This document shows, in pieces, positions 32,656 to 41,623 of a stretch of 64,000 nt of DNA; position 1 is the stretch's first letter, and every line of letters begins with the position of its first letter. The notes under the pieces were generated by a model. The model was given only the letters and a program-made list of their open reading frames with translations. It did no database searches and was not told the DNA's origin. The stretch lies in assembly GCA_958435945.1 (NCBI GenBank), contig CAUBIC010000007.1, positions 44,933 through 108,932 of the forward strand. Reading direction: 5' to 3'. Both the position numbers and the translations under genes were made by a program. This DNA is from an uncultured Collinsella sp. (GTDB taxonomy: Bacteria > Actinomycetota > Coriobacteriia > Coriobacteriales > Coriobacteriaceae).

Positions 32656-33077
32656 GCTCGTCCGCGTAGCTCAATGTCCTGGATATCGTCGAAGTTGATG
32701 GCGATATCCCTGAGTTTGAGCAGCTTGAATGCGGGTAACGCTTCGTCGAGAATGCCCGTGCGGCTACGATAGCCGTACGTATCGTAATAGGTGACGCGCA
32801 CCAAGTCGCCGCGTTTGAGGCCCTCGAGCTTTTGCGAAAGCTCGAGGGCTTTTTCTTCCGTGAGCTCACGTTTTTGCTCGACGGTGATTTCCTGCTTGCG
32901 CACGAGTTCGTAGTATCCCGTGAGGGCGGCAAAGGGCATAAACTGTGCGGCGCGGTTGGCGCGCACGGCACCGTTGGCAGTGAGGTTGGGGTCGGCTGCG
33001 CGGCGTCTGCCCTCGGGGTCCGCCAGGCGCTCGAAGGCGGTCGGCGGGCGCATGGGCTGTTGTTTGGGTTTAGGCAC
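32652..33077 (-). CDS. YolD-like protein
   Basis: A 141-residue protein of the YolD-like family, often paired with Y-family polymerases. The signature RANRAAQFMPFAALTGYYELV is near residue 45, followed by a helical segment and the end with DIAINFDDIQDIEL. GTG 33077 has GGAGG 5 nt upstream. It overlaps the end of the polymerase gene by 8 nt, so they are coupled and share the SOS promoter. Its stop overlaps the stop of the convergent surface-protein gene by 4 nt. Confidence 0.85.
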   Translation of the reverse strand: MPKPKQQPMRPPTAFERLADPEGRRRAADPNLTANGAVRANRAAQFMPFAALTGYYELVRKQEITVEQKRELTEEKALELSQKLEGLKRGDLVRVTYYDTYGYRSRTGILDEALPAFKLLKLRDIAINFDDIQDIELRGRA

Positions 33078-34575
33078 GGTGTCCTCCAACTTGATCGTTG
33101 CGCTCGCGCGCGGTGGCGCCGGCGGTAAAGCTTAATCCCTTGACGAGCGCGTTCTTGCCGTACTTGCCTTTCACGGCCAGGACGGCGCGCGCCAGATCGC
33201 GCTCGCGCTCATCGGTCTCGATATCGCTGAACAGATCGATGGTGGCAAATTCCTCGGGCACAAGATTGCTAAAGCCCAGGTTGATGCGCTTGACCGGTCG
33301 TTTGGGATCGACAGTCTGCGCCCAGAGCTCATCGAAATAGCCCATGATCTTCTTAAACGAATTGGTACGCTCGGGCAGCTTGCGCGAGGCGTTGGAGTGC
33401 GCAAAGAGCGCGGCATAGCCACCACGCGGTTTGCCACCATGCTCTCCCACAAAGATGCCATCGATTGCCTGCGCTTCGCGCACCAGGCGGCGCCGTTCGT
33501 CATCGCGCTGGACGGGCTTGGGAGCACGGGGCGCGAGCTCGGGGCCGGCGGTTGCGGTGGGTTCGATGCTCGACGTACTCGAGCGCAGGTGTCCGCATCC
33601 GTCCACATATTGTGCAGTACCGCTGGCATCAAGCCTGCGTATGTCGGCGCGCTCGCTCGCGTAGCCCACAAAGAGCGAGATGCTGTCGCAGACCACGTGC
33701 TTATCGATCAAGTCCAACACGGCGTTGTCGACCATCTCGCGCAAGACGGTGTAGGCCTGCTCGTAGGCATAGCCCTTCGAGAGCACCTGTCCTGTGGTGG
33801 TCGAAGTTGCTTGCGGGCGATAGGCTTGGATATCGGCGATGGTTGTCGGCTCGCGTCCGAAGGCGTGGTCGATGAGATACTCGGCATTGACGCCGAGCTC
33901 GTCGTAAAGCAGGTTTTCGTCGAGCGCCGCGACGCCCATCAGATCGTAGACGCCGTATTTTTCGAGTCGTGCTGCCACGCCGGGGCCGATGCCCCAGATA
34001 TCGGTGATGGGACGATGGGGCCAGATTTCCTTGCGAAAGGTCTCATCGTCGAGTATGCCGATGCGGCTGGGTACGTGCTTGGCGGTGATATCGAGTGCAA
34101 CTTTGGCCTGGAATAGGTTGGGGCCGATGCCGACCGTCGCCGTGATGCCGGTGCGCGCCAGGACCTCGTCGCGCAACATGCAGGCGAAGCCTTCCGCATC
34201 GGTGTGATAGAGGTCCAGATAGGGTGTCACGTCGATAAAGCACTCGTCAATTGAGTAGACGTGAACGTCTTGCGGACTGACGTATTCCAGGTAGATACCG
34301 TAGATCTGCGCCGACACCTCCATGTAGTGCTGCATGCGCGGTACGGCCTTGATGTAGTCGATGCCGTCGGGAATCTCGAATAGGCGGCAGCGGTTGTGAA
34401 TACCTAAGTCCTTCATGGCCTGCGTGATGGCGAGGCAGATGGTCGTGCGTCCGCGCGATTCGTCGGCAACGACTAGGTTGGTGGTGAGCGGATCGAGCCC
34501 ACGGTCGACGCACTCGACGCTGGCATAAAACGTCTTGAGGTCGATGCAGATATAGGTGTGCTGCTCGTGCGCCAT
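33070..34575 (-). CDS. Y-family DNA polymerase (UmuC/DinB type)
   Basis: A 501-residue translesion polymerase. Catalytic motifs are YICIDLKTFYASVECV and VYSIDECFIDV, with the thumb/helix-hairpin motif DIWGIGPGVAARLEKYG. The C-terminal little-finger region is interrupted by a poorly conserved stretch near residues 330-370. It resembles the UvrX/YqjW-like long members. ATG 34575 has GGAGGG 6 nt upstream. A LexA box overlaps its promoter, and the YolD-like partner follows. Confidence 0.93.
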   Translation of the reverse strand: MAHEQHTYICIDLKTFYASVECVDRGLDPLTTNLVVADESRGRTTICLAITQAMKDLGIHNRCRLFEIPDGIDYIKAVPRMQHYMEVSAQIYGIYLEYVSPQDVHVYSIDECFIDVTPYLDLYHTDAEGFACMLRDEVLARTGITATVGIGPNLFQAKVALDITAKHVPSRIGILDDETFRKEIWPHRPITDIWGIGPGVAARLEKYGVYDLMGVAALDENLLYDELGVNAEYLIDHAFGREPTTIADIQAYRPQATSTTTGQVLSKGYAYEQAYTVLREMVDNAVLDLIDKHVVCDSISLFVGYASERADIRRLDASGTAQYVDGCGHLRSSTSSIEPTATAGPELAPRAPKPVQRDDERRRLVREAQAIDGIFVGEHGGKPRGGYAALFAHSNASRKLPERTNSFKKIMGYFDELWAQTVDPKRPVKRINLGFSNLVPEEFATIDLFSDIETDERERDLARAVLAVKGKYGKNALVKGLSFTAGATARERNDQVGGHRA

Positions 34576-34606
34576 CCGTGTCCCTCCATCAAACACATGT
34601 TCTTAT

Positions 34607-34620
34607 CGAATATCTGTTCG
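34607..34620 (-). promoter_or_regulatory. LexA (SOS) box
   Basis: CGAATATCTGTTCG differs by one base from CGAAC-N4-GTTCG and directly follows the -10 on the minus strand. Confidence 0.8.
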
Positions 34621-34649
34621 ATAATACCCGCTCGTCCGGACATCGTCAA
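34621..34649 (-). promoter_or_regulatory. SOS promoter of polymerase-YolD operon
   Basis: On the minus strand TTGACG (34649-34644) and TATTAT (34626-34621) are separated by 17 nt. The LexA box abuts the -10. Confidence 0.75.
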
Positions 34650-34747
34650 AACCTGTTCCTTTTTGCCAGGTATAGTCGTGCAACTGCATCGGGTTTTAAC
34701 GCAGCTCTAAAGAGTGCGAAACAGCTCGGAAAACCTTGCTTCGTAGC

Positions 34748-35323
34748 ATGAGCCTAACGATTGATACCGCCTATGCGCACGGAAGGGTTGTGGGAAAGAT
34801 GGTCAATTATGGGTTTGGTATGCCGACGCGCTTGGTTGCGGATGGGGATGTGGCTCGCTGGTGCGGGCGATTGGTTGCCCACTACGCTGGCACCAAGGCA
34901 CTGGTCGTGTTGGGCGGTGACAAGCATACGCGCGATGAGCTTGTCTCGGCGGCACTTGGTTCGCTCGCTCGAGCCCTACTCGAGCGTGTGCTTTTCCGCT
35001 GCGGCTCGTTTGAGGGCGACGGGGGAGACGAACTGGTCGACGAAGCCGTGGCCCTGGCGACCGACGAAGGCGTGGACTTTGTCCTGGCGATTGGCGATGC
35101 CGATGCTGCCGGCTTTGCGCGCGAACTCGCGCGTCGCATGGCGGCGCTCGATGCCGGCGAAGATGGTTTTGTCCCTTATGGATGCATTGTCTCGGAGGGC
35201 AAGGTGCCTGCTGTCGTGGGCACCGGCGAGGTTCCCGTTTTTGCCATTATCGCGCCCGAACTGCTGGAGGGCATCGGGTCTCCTCTGCGTGAGTTGCTCG
35301 GCAGCGTGTGCGCCGTGGCCTAA
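34748..35323 (+). CDS. truncated iron-containing alcohol dehydrogenase-like protein
   Basis: About 191 residues that resemble only the N-terminal Rossmann-like half of Fe-ADH/butanol dehydrogenases: NYGFGMPTRLVADGDV, TKALVVLGGDKHTRDELV, CGSFEGDGGDELVDEAVALATDEGVDFVLAIGD. The NAD-binding GGGS motif is replaced by AIGDAD. The iron-binding C-terminal half is missing. The gene ends cleanly with no downstream remnant. The start is uncertain: ATG 34748 has no clear ribosome site, and ATG 34799 has GGAAGG 12 nt upstream. It is either a degenerate enzyme or a repurposed single domain. Confidence 0.65.
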   Translation: MSLTIDTAYAHGRVVGKMVNYGFGMPTRLVADGDVARWCGRLVAHYAGTKALVVLGGDKHTRDELVSAALGSLARALLERVLFRCGSFEGDGGDELVDEAVALATDEGVDFVLAIGDADAAGFARELARRMAALDAGEDGFVPYGCIVSEGKVPAVVGTGEVPVFAIIAPELLEGIGSPLRELLGSVCAVA

Positions 35324-35522
35324 TATTTGCCATAAAGGGATGGGTTATTTTTGGTTGGTAAAGCGTTTGACCTGCCAAAATAAGCCTGTCTCTTTTTGAT
35401 CGGTTGCCGTTTGGGGGCCGATTGGCAACGCTCGCTGATTGTAGTCTTGACCTGCGCTAGAATAGTGGCATCTGAATGTCCGGGCGCATGGAGGCGTGCG
35501 CCCGTATGCTGAGGAGGACTCT

Positions 35523-37217
35523 ATGGCAACTGTTGCCGCACCTATCGATGCTACGTCGACTGCCGCTTGGAAGGCACTCGAGGCCCATCAGGAGAAGCTC
35601 GAGGCCGAAGGTATCGACCTCAAGGCCTGGTTCGCCGCCGATGCCGAGCGCGTGAACAAGCTGAGCTTTGACGCCGGTGACCTGCACTTCGATCTGTCGA
35701 AGAACCTGGTGACCGATGAGACCGTCAAGCTGCTGTGCGATCTTGCTCGCGAGGTGAAGCTCGAGGAGCGCCGCGACGCCATGTTCTCTGGCGAGCACAT
35801 CAACACCACCGAGGACCGCGCTGTCCTGCACACCGCGCTGCGCCGCCCGGCAAGCGAGAAGGGCCAGCTCATCGTCGACGGCCAGGACGTCGTCGCCGAC
35901 GTGCACCAGGTCCTCGATCGCATGTATGCCTTCGCCGAGCGCGTGCGCTCCGGTGAGTGGAAGGGCGTTACCGGCAAGAAGATCGAGCACCTGGTGTCCA
36001 TCGGCATCGGCGGCTCCGATCTGGGCCCGGTCATGGCCTACGAGGCCCTGCGTCCCTATGCCGACGCCGGTATCGACTGCCGCTACATCTCCAACATCGA
36101 TCCCAACGATCAGGCCGAGAAGCTCAAGGGCCTGGATCCCGAGACCACGCTCGTGATCATCGTCTCCAAGACCTTCACCACGCTCGAGACCCTCACCAAC
36201 GCCCGCGAAGTCAAGACCTGGATGCTCGAGCAGCTCAAGGCTCAGGGCGCCATCGACGGCTCCGATGAGCAGAACGCCGAGGCCGTGGCAAAGCACTTCG
36301 TCGCCGTTTCCACCGCGCTCGAGAAGGTCGAGGCCTTCGGCATCGACCCTGCCAACGCCTTCGGCTTCTGGAACTGGGTCGGCGGCCGCTATTCTGTTGA
36401 CTCCGCCGTGGGCCTGTCGCTGATCGTCGTGCTCGGCCCCGAGCGCTTCCAGCAGTTCCTCGAGGGCTTCCACGCCATCGACGAGTACTTCTGCAATACC
36501 CCGCTCGAGAACAACGCCGTCGCGCTAATGGGCCTGTTCAACGTCTGGTACGTCAACTTCTTCGGTTCCAAGAGCCATGCCGTGCTGCCGTACTGCCAGT
36601 ACCTGCACCGTTTCCCGGCCTACCTGCAGCAGCTCACCATGGAGTCCAACGGCAAGCATGTCCGTTGGGACGGCAGCGCCGTGACCTCCGACACCGGTGA
36701 GATCTTCTGGGGCGAGCCCGGCACCAACGGCCAGCATGCCTTCTACCAGCTGCTGCACCAGGGCACCGTGGTGGTTCCGGCCGATTTCATCGCCTTCGCC
36801 AATACCGCAAACCCTGCGACCGACAGCGGTCAGGACGTGCATGAGCTGTTCCTGGGCAACTTCCTGGCCCAGACCAAGGCACTCGCCTTTGGCAAGACTG
36901 CCGACGAGGTTCGCGCCGAGGGCACGCCCGAGCAGATCGTCCCGGCCCGTTGCTTTGAGGGCAACCGCCCGACGACCTCGATCTTCGGCGACACGTTGAC
37001 CCCGTTCGCACTCGGCGAGCTCATCGCCCTGTACGAGCACATCACGTTTGTCGAGGGCACGGTCTGGGGCATCGACTCCTACGACCAGTGGGGCGTCGAG
37101 CTGGGCAAGCAGCTTGCCAAGCAGATCACCCCGGCCTTCCACGATGACGCCGCCAAGGCCGAGCAGGACGCTTCGACCCAGGCGCTCATCGAGTTCTATC
37201 GCGCGCACCGCAAGTAG
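35523..37217 (+). CDS. pgi: glucose-6-phosphate isomerase
   Basis: A 564-residue PGI that interconverts glucose-6-phosphate and fructose-6-phosphate. Signature segments are VSIGIGGSDLGPVMAYEAL, VSKTFTTLETLTNA, FGFWNWVGGRYSVDSAVGLS with the second PGI signature, and the catalytic His region GTNGQHAFYQLLHQG. AGGAGGAC precedes ATG 35523. Strong codon bias and a 5' promoter-like TAGAAT at 35458 suggest high expression. A strong terminator follows. Confidence 0.96.
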   Translation: MATVAAPIDATSTAAWKALEAHQEKLEAEGIDLKAWFAADAERVNKLSFDAGDLHFDLSKNLVTDETVKLLCDLAREVKLEERRDAMFSGEHINTTEDRAVLHTALRRPASEKGQLIVDGQDVVADVHQVLDRMYAFAERVRSGEWKGVTGKKIEHLVSIGIGGSDLGPVMAYEALRPYADAGIDCRYISNIDPNDQAEKLKGLDPETTLVIIVSKTFTTLETLTNAREVKTWMLEQLKAQGAIDGSDEQNAEAVAKHFVAVSTALEKVEAFGIDPANAFGFWNWVGGRYSVDSAVGLSLIVVLGPERFQQFLEGFHAIDEYFCNTPLENNAVALMGLFNVWYVNFFGSKSHAVLPYCQYLHRFPAYLQQLTMESNGKHVRWDGSAVTSDTGEIFWGEPGTNGQHAFYQLLHQGTVVVPADFIAFANTANPATDSGQDVHELFLGNFLAQTKALAFGKTADEVRAEGTPEQIVPARCFEGNRPTTSIFGDTLTPFALGELIALYEHITFVEGTVWGIDSYDQWGVELGKQLAKQITPAFHDDAAKAEQDASTQALIEFYRAHRK

Positions 37218-37249
37218 TCGCTGCTGTTAACGCATCGTGCCTTATAGCC

Positions 37250-37290
37250 AGGGGCCCGTATCCCATCGGATGCGGGCCCCTTTGCTTTGC
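37250..37290 (+). terminator. pgi terminator
   Basis: GGGGCCCGTAT and ATGCGGGCCCC form the stem, followed by TTTGCTTT. Confidence 0.88.
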
Positions 37291-37358
37291 CGTGGTCCCG
37301 GGGCGCACGGCCTTTGTGGAACATCGCCGGGGCGCCGCGCGCCGCGAGAACCCTGCGC

Positions 37359-38663
37359 CTAGATCTCGGCCTCCGCATGGCCTCGCTGCGCCTCGGGCAG
37401 CTCCCCGTAGAGCGGATGGTCTTCGAGCCTAAAGCGCTCGACCTGTTCGGGAGTGCGACCGCGCACAAAGAGCCACGAGCGATCGATCGGCGTCGCCATG
37501 AGCGTGCTGGGCAGCGCGTCGGCGCGGTCGGAAAACACCCGGGCACTCTCGGGATCCTGGAACGCCAGCACCAGATGCGTGTCGCAGTTGCCCATGATGG
37601 AGCGTGCGCGTGCCTCGCCATAGAGCGCATCGAGCTGGTTGGTCGACTGCAGCAGCAGCGCTGCCCAGATGTTGCGGCTTCGGATAATCGAGAGCACGTT
37701 GTCGATCTGGGGGATCTGCAGATTTGCGAAGTCATCGAGCATAAAGCGCACGGGCACGGGCAGGCTGCCGTCGGGCTGCCTATCGGCCTCACGAATGAGG
37801 CCCATAAACGCCTGTGAAATAAAGAGGCCGGTCAGCGGATCGAGATTGCGGTCAATATCGCTCACGGTTACAAACAGGGCGCAGGGGGTGTGTCCCATGG
37901 AAGCGAAGTCCACCTGATGGCACTCACGATAGAGCTGTGCCGCACCGTCGAATCCCAGACACATGACCTTTTCGGCAAGGATGCCGACGATGCTCGCGTG
38001 CATGCGCTCGGCATTTTGCGTAATGGCGTAGCGCCGCCATAGCGAGAGGGCATAGCTTTGGGGGTCGGTCGTGATCAGGTCGTCAAACAATCGACCCGTG
38101 GCACCGTCCTGCAGGTGCTCGATCAGCTTGATGACCGAGCTGATCGTCTGCTCGTCGGCGGGCAGCTGTTCGGTGACGTAGGCGATAAGACACGACAGCA
38201 GGTTTGCCGCCGCATGATCCCAAAAAGGCTGGTTGTTGTCCTCGATGGGGCAGATGGCCTTTGCCACCGAGAGGATGTCCTGCTGGTTGGGCCTGCCGTC
38301 CGCCTTGCGGCGAATGTGCCTCAGGGGGTTGTAGCCGCAGCGCTCGATGCCGGGCGCAAGGGCCGGGACGGTGTTGAGGTCGGCGAAGTTGAGACATTGC
38401 ACGCGGTAACCGTGGGCTGCCAGCACGGGTCCCACTTCGCGACAGAGCGTGCCTTTGGTGTCGAGCACGATGTAGCTTGCGTTCATTTGCAGCAGGTTGG
38501 GCTTGAGGACGTTTCGGGTCTTGCCGGCTCCCGAGGGGCCGATCACAAGTGCGTTGTTGTTGAGTCCCGTTTGGCGGGTGTCGCAGGAAAGCGTTCGATC
38601 CTTGGCGAGGATGGTGGACGATGCGGACTTAGATGCGGCGAGGCGGCTGGCGAGGTTAGACAT
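37359..38663 (-). CDS. VirD4/TraG-like ATPase without membrane domain
   Basis: A 434-residue member of the type IV coupling-protein family. Walker A GPSGAGKTRN is at residues 42-51, followed by LLQMNASYIVLDTKGTL, and Walker B is FMLDDFANLQIPQIDNVLS (DD where most family members have DE). The last motif, LLLQSTNQLDALYG, is also typical. It lacks the roughly 130-residue N-terminal transmembrane part of normal coupling proteins. Its ATG overlaps the end of the ClpP-like gene by 8 nt. No relaxase, VirB4 or other transfer gene is near, so a conjugation role is doubtful. Confidence 0.85.
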   Translation of the reverse strand: MSNLASRLAASKSASSTILAKDRTLSCDTRQTGLNNNALVIGPSGAGKTRNVLKPNLLQMNASYIVLDTKGTLCREVGPVLAAHGYRVQCLNFADLNTVPALAPGIERCGYNPLRHIRRKADGRPNQQDILSVAKAICPIEDNNQPFWDHAAANLLSCLIAYVTEQLPADEQTISSVIKLIEHLQDGATGRLFDDLITTDPQSYALSLWRRYAITQNAERMHASIVGILAEKVMCLGFDGAAQLYRECHQVDFASMGHTPCALFVTVSDIDRNLDPLTGLFISQAFMGLIREADRQPDGSLPVPVRFMLDDFANLQIPQIDNVLSIIRSRNIWAALLLQSTNQLDALYGEARARSIMGNCDTHLVLAFQDPESARVFSDRADALPSTLMATPIDRSWLFVRGRTPEQVERFRLEDHPLYGELPEAQRGHAEAEI

Positions 38664-39273
38664 GGGCGACCTTCTTGGTGGTCGAGAGGATTTCGTGGGC
38701 AAAGCCGAGCTCGACGGCGCGCTCGGCCGAAAGGTAGGTGTCTTTTGCGGTGAGGGACTGGATGCGCTTGGGCGTGAGGCCGCTGCGGTCCGAGAGGATT
38801 TGCGTGAGGGTCTTGCGGGTCTGCATGAGACGCCGGCTGGTTTCCTGCAGCGCAAGTGCCGAGCCGCCTGCCCCCTGGGGGATCAGCGGGTCGTGAATCA
38901 TGAGCTCTGCATGGGGCGCCATACGGCGATCGTCGCCGCCCATAAAGATCACGGCGCCCATGGACGCGGCGAATTCCAGGCAGACGGTGCGGATGGGGCA
39001 CGATGCGAGGCGCATGGCGTCATAGATCGCAAGGCCCGATCGCACGCTTCCGCCGGCGCTGGCGACAAATATGGTGATGGGGCGGCTGGGGTCGGTGGCA
39101 TCGAGCAGGCGGATCTGCTGGCATAGGTCGTGGGCCATCGGGGTTTCGATGTTTCCCATGACGGAGAGCTCGCGACGGGCGAGCATCTCATCGTAAATGC
39201 TGGTGAGCGTGATGCCTCGGGCGGATTCACGCATGGTGAGGGGGCTGATGATGGGGGAATGATTGGTGTCCAT
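38656..39273 (-). CDS. ClpP-like serine protease
   Basis: A 205-residue S14-family protease. The oxyanion strand is ASAGGSVRSGLAIYDAM; catalytic Ser104 is in FAASMGAVIFMGG, His127 in AELMIHDPL, and Asp in TAKDTYLSAERAVELGFAHE, so the triad is complete. It differs from housekeeping ClpP (usual SPGGS; different N-terminus). AAAGGAG precedes ATG 39273. It lies between an unknown gene and a VirD4-like ATPase gene and is coupled to the latter, suggesting the ATPase is its partner. ICE-borne ClpP-like proteins are another possible origin. Confidence 0.88.
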   Translation of the reverse strand: MDTNHSPIISPLTMRESARGITLTSIYDEMLARRELSVMGNIETPMAHDLCQQIRLLDATDPSRPITIFVASAGGSVRSGLAIYDAMRLASCPIRTVCLEFAASMGAVIFMGGDDRRMAPHAELMIHDPLIPQGAGGSALALQETSRRLMQTRKTLTQILSDRSGLTPKRIQSLTAKDTYLSAERAVELGFAHEILSTTKKVAHV

Positions 39274-39336
39274 GAGGACTCCTTTCTGTTGGTTGTGTTG
39301 TGGAATAGGATTGTTGCCCGCGGAGGGGCTGGCGGG

Positions 39337-40227
39337 CTACAGGGTTCGTCCGAGCCTGAGATCGAGCTCGGTTGTGGGGCAGGCTGCCTGTTCGTGCGGC
39401 TCGCAAGCGCCAAGGGCTCCAAAGCGATAGAGCGTTGCGGCGGGCGTGGTGTAGGCGAGCCGCAGCTGATGCTCGACAGGGGCACATCCGTCATTTTTGT
39501 AATGAGCTGCGTAGTACTGCGCGATGCTGGCGTTCATCTCGCTGCCATTGCGATGGCGCTCAAACTGGCGTCTGCAGGTCTCGATGATCTTTGCTACCGA
39601 CTTGGGTGCCGTCGCGGGAACAAGGGCGAGATAGCCCTCAAATAGCTCGTTGATGCTCAGGAGGCACAGCAGGTCGATCAGCGTCCTTATGGCTGCTCCC
39701 TCGGCAGAAAAATGCGCGGTCATACGGTTATATCGGTTGCGGTCGACGATGGCCGCATGGGGTCTTGGAGTTTTCTGCCCCGTGGTCCCGGGCTTTTGCC
39801 GCGTCCGTGTATTGAGCTCGACGTTGCAGCGCTTGAGGCCGTCCAACGGAAGGAACAGTGCGGTGCGCAGGGTGTTCCGCTTGCTTTCGAGTTCATGACG
39901 CTCGTCGGGTTCCCATTCGAGCTTGAGTTTCGTGTCGAGCGCCGTAAGCATATGGGCTAGGCAGCCTACGGTAAGAACGTACGAATCGTTGTCGCGTTTT
40001 GGGGCATAGGGGTCTGTCAGCTTGCGAATGTCGGGGTCGCCCATGATCTTTGTGCAGCGCTTCAGCAGTTGAGGGTGGTCGGCCAAGATCGTCGCGAGCG
40101 GTAGCGACGCGTAGTTCTTGATGGTCGCGGCGGCAAAGGCGGCGTCATATTCGTTTGCATATGCTCGCTCAATGCGGGCATCCAGAATGCTTTTCTTATC
40201 GCCGTCTTCAGCGCGGTGGTTTGTCAT
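39337..40227 (-). CDS. hypothetical protein heading the ClpP-VirD4 unit
   Basis: A 296-residue soluble, charged protein with no family I recognise. It has no signal peptide or membrane segment. An Arg/Lys/Thr-rich stretch near residue 150 (NTRTRQKPGTTGQKT) could touch nucleic acid. ATG 40227 follows GGAGAAG; the frame upstream to 40383 is His/Gln-rich and not coding. The gap to the ClpP-like gene is 63 nt. Confidence 0.65.
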   Translation of the reverse strand: MTNHRAEDGDKKSILDARIERAYANEYDAAFAAATIKNYASLPLATILADHPQLLKRCTKIMGDPDIRKLTDPYAPKRDNDSYVLTVGCLAHMLTALDTKLKLEWEPDERHELESKRNTLRTALFLPLDGLKRCNVELNTRTRQKPGTTGQKTPRPHAAIVDRNRYNRMTAHFSAEGAAIRTLIDLLCLLSINELFEGYLALVPATAPKSVAKIIETCRRQFERHRNGSEMNASIAQYYAAHYKNDGCAPVEHQLRLAYTTPAATLYRFGALGACEPHEQAACPTTELDLRLGRTL

Positions 40228-40716
40228 AGCTTCTCCAATCGGTTGATGTTCGTGCTGTTTGTTGATGTGTTGGTTGTCGTGAGTAATGTGCTTGCCGTGG
40301 GTGATGTGCTGACGTTGGGGTGCTATGCGGTTTTCAATGAGCCCGTGAGGCAGTTGCTGCAGGGGCGGGATGGAACGGCCCATGCAAGGCGGAAGGCATC
40401 GTGCTCAAAATCGAGACAGCAATGCCCTAGGTGCCTCACATGTGGCAGTTACCTCATTAAGTTGTCATTGCGTTTGGGGTTGTACTTTGCCGATCTTCCT
40501 TCTCTTACACGCTAAAACTCAAACTTCATATGCTCGATCTACTTAAAACCGCAACGGCGGTCTTTTATCAACTTATATGTCGGAACGCGTCTTTGCAAGT
40601 ACTTTTTTGCGTTTGTTTCAAATGGGGTGGTTTTGCAACCGTCATGCGCGCGCTGTGCGAACGTGCCCCGGCTCGGATAAGATAGTGCGCGATAAAAACG
40701 ATGCAAGGAGGCACAT
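40228..40716. other. 489-bp gap between divergent units
   Basis: No gene is supported. It must hold the promoter of the ClpP-VirD4 unit and of the HAD gene. A short hairpin (ACCGC-CAACG-type, 40550-40568) flanked by A and T runs could terminate in both directions. TAAGAT at 40678-40683 is a possible -10 for the HAD gene. Confidence 0.4.
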
Positions 40717-41559
40717 ATGGCAATTAAAGCCATCGCAATGGATATCGACGGTACGCTCACCAACGATCAAAAGGTCATCAGCCCGCGTACGCGCGAGAAG
40801 CTGCTCGCGGCGCAGGAGTCGGGAATTAAGCTCATCTTGGCTTCGGGTCGTCCCGCATGGGGGCTGCACGCCTTGGCGCAGGAGCTCGACCTTCAAAACC
40901 ATGACGGTCTGCTAGTCGCTTTCAATGGCGCGCATGTGGTCGATGCTCAGACCGATGAGGTCCTTTTTGACCAGGCCATGCCGGCTGACGAGCTGCACCG
41001 TCTGATTGATCATCTGCGTAATTTTGACGTGATCCCTATGATTTCGCTCGGTCGTAATCTGCACGTCGAGGATTCGTACCATTGTATGATCACGCTGCCT
41101 GACGGCTCGCAGAAGAATATCGTCAAGTATGAGCGCGACGCGTGCGATCTTAAGATTCGCGAGGTGGAGAGCCTGCACGAGGTCGCTGACGCTTATCCCG
41201 TGGACAAGCTACTTACTGCGGGCGATCCTGCCTATCTGCAAGCGCATCACGAGGAGATGTATGCGCCCTTTAAGCAGACGCTTTCGGGCATGTTTACGGC
41301 CGACTGGTACTTTGAGTACACGGCGCCCGGTATCGACAAGGCCCGTGCGCTCGAGGGTGCCCTGCCCAAGCTTGGCATCGATGCCAGCGAGGTCGTCTCG
41401 TTTGGCGACGGCCAGAACGACAAGTCCATGATTGAGTGGGCCGGCACCGGTGTTGCCATGGGAAACGCCGTCGATGAGGTTAAGGCTGTGGCCCAGATGG
41501 TGACCGCCAATAACAACGAAGATGGTATTGCGGTGGCGCTGGATAAGCTGCTGGGTTAG
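40717..41559 (+). CDS. Cof-type HAD phosphatase
   Basis: A 280-residue HAD hydrolase of the Cof/YidA type: IKAIAMDIDGTLTNDQK (motif I), LASGRPAWGLHAL (motif II), a C2B cap, and VSFGDGQNDKSMIEWAGTGVAMGNA (motif IV). Probably a sugar-phosphate phosphatase. GCAAGGAGG precedes ATG 40717. Confidence 0.92.
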   Translation: MAIKAIAMDIDGTLTNDQKVISPRTREKLLAAQESGIKLILASGRPAWGLHALAQELDLQNHDGLLVAFNGAHVVDAQTDEVLFDQAMPADELHRLIDHLRNFDVIPMISLGRNLHVEDSYHCMITLPDGSQKNIVKYERDACDLKIREVESLHEVADAYPVDKLLTAGDPAYLQAHHEEMYAPFKQTLSGMFTADWYFEYTAPGIDKARALEGALPKLGIDASEVVSFGDGQNDKSMIEWAGTGVAMGNAVDEVKAVAQMVTANNNEDGIAVALDKLLG

Positions 41560-41623
41560 AATCGCCGATTAATGCATGGTTCGGGCGCCTGCTCGCGGGT
41601 GTCCTTTTGTTAGGGAGGGTGCC

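Noticed and set aside
38497..39126. 209-codon plus-strand frame opposite the ClpP and VirD4 genes
   Set aside because: Overlaps two well-supported genes and has no family motifs or ribosome site.
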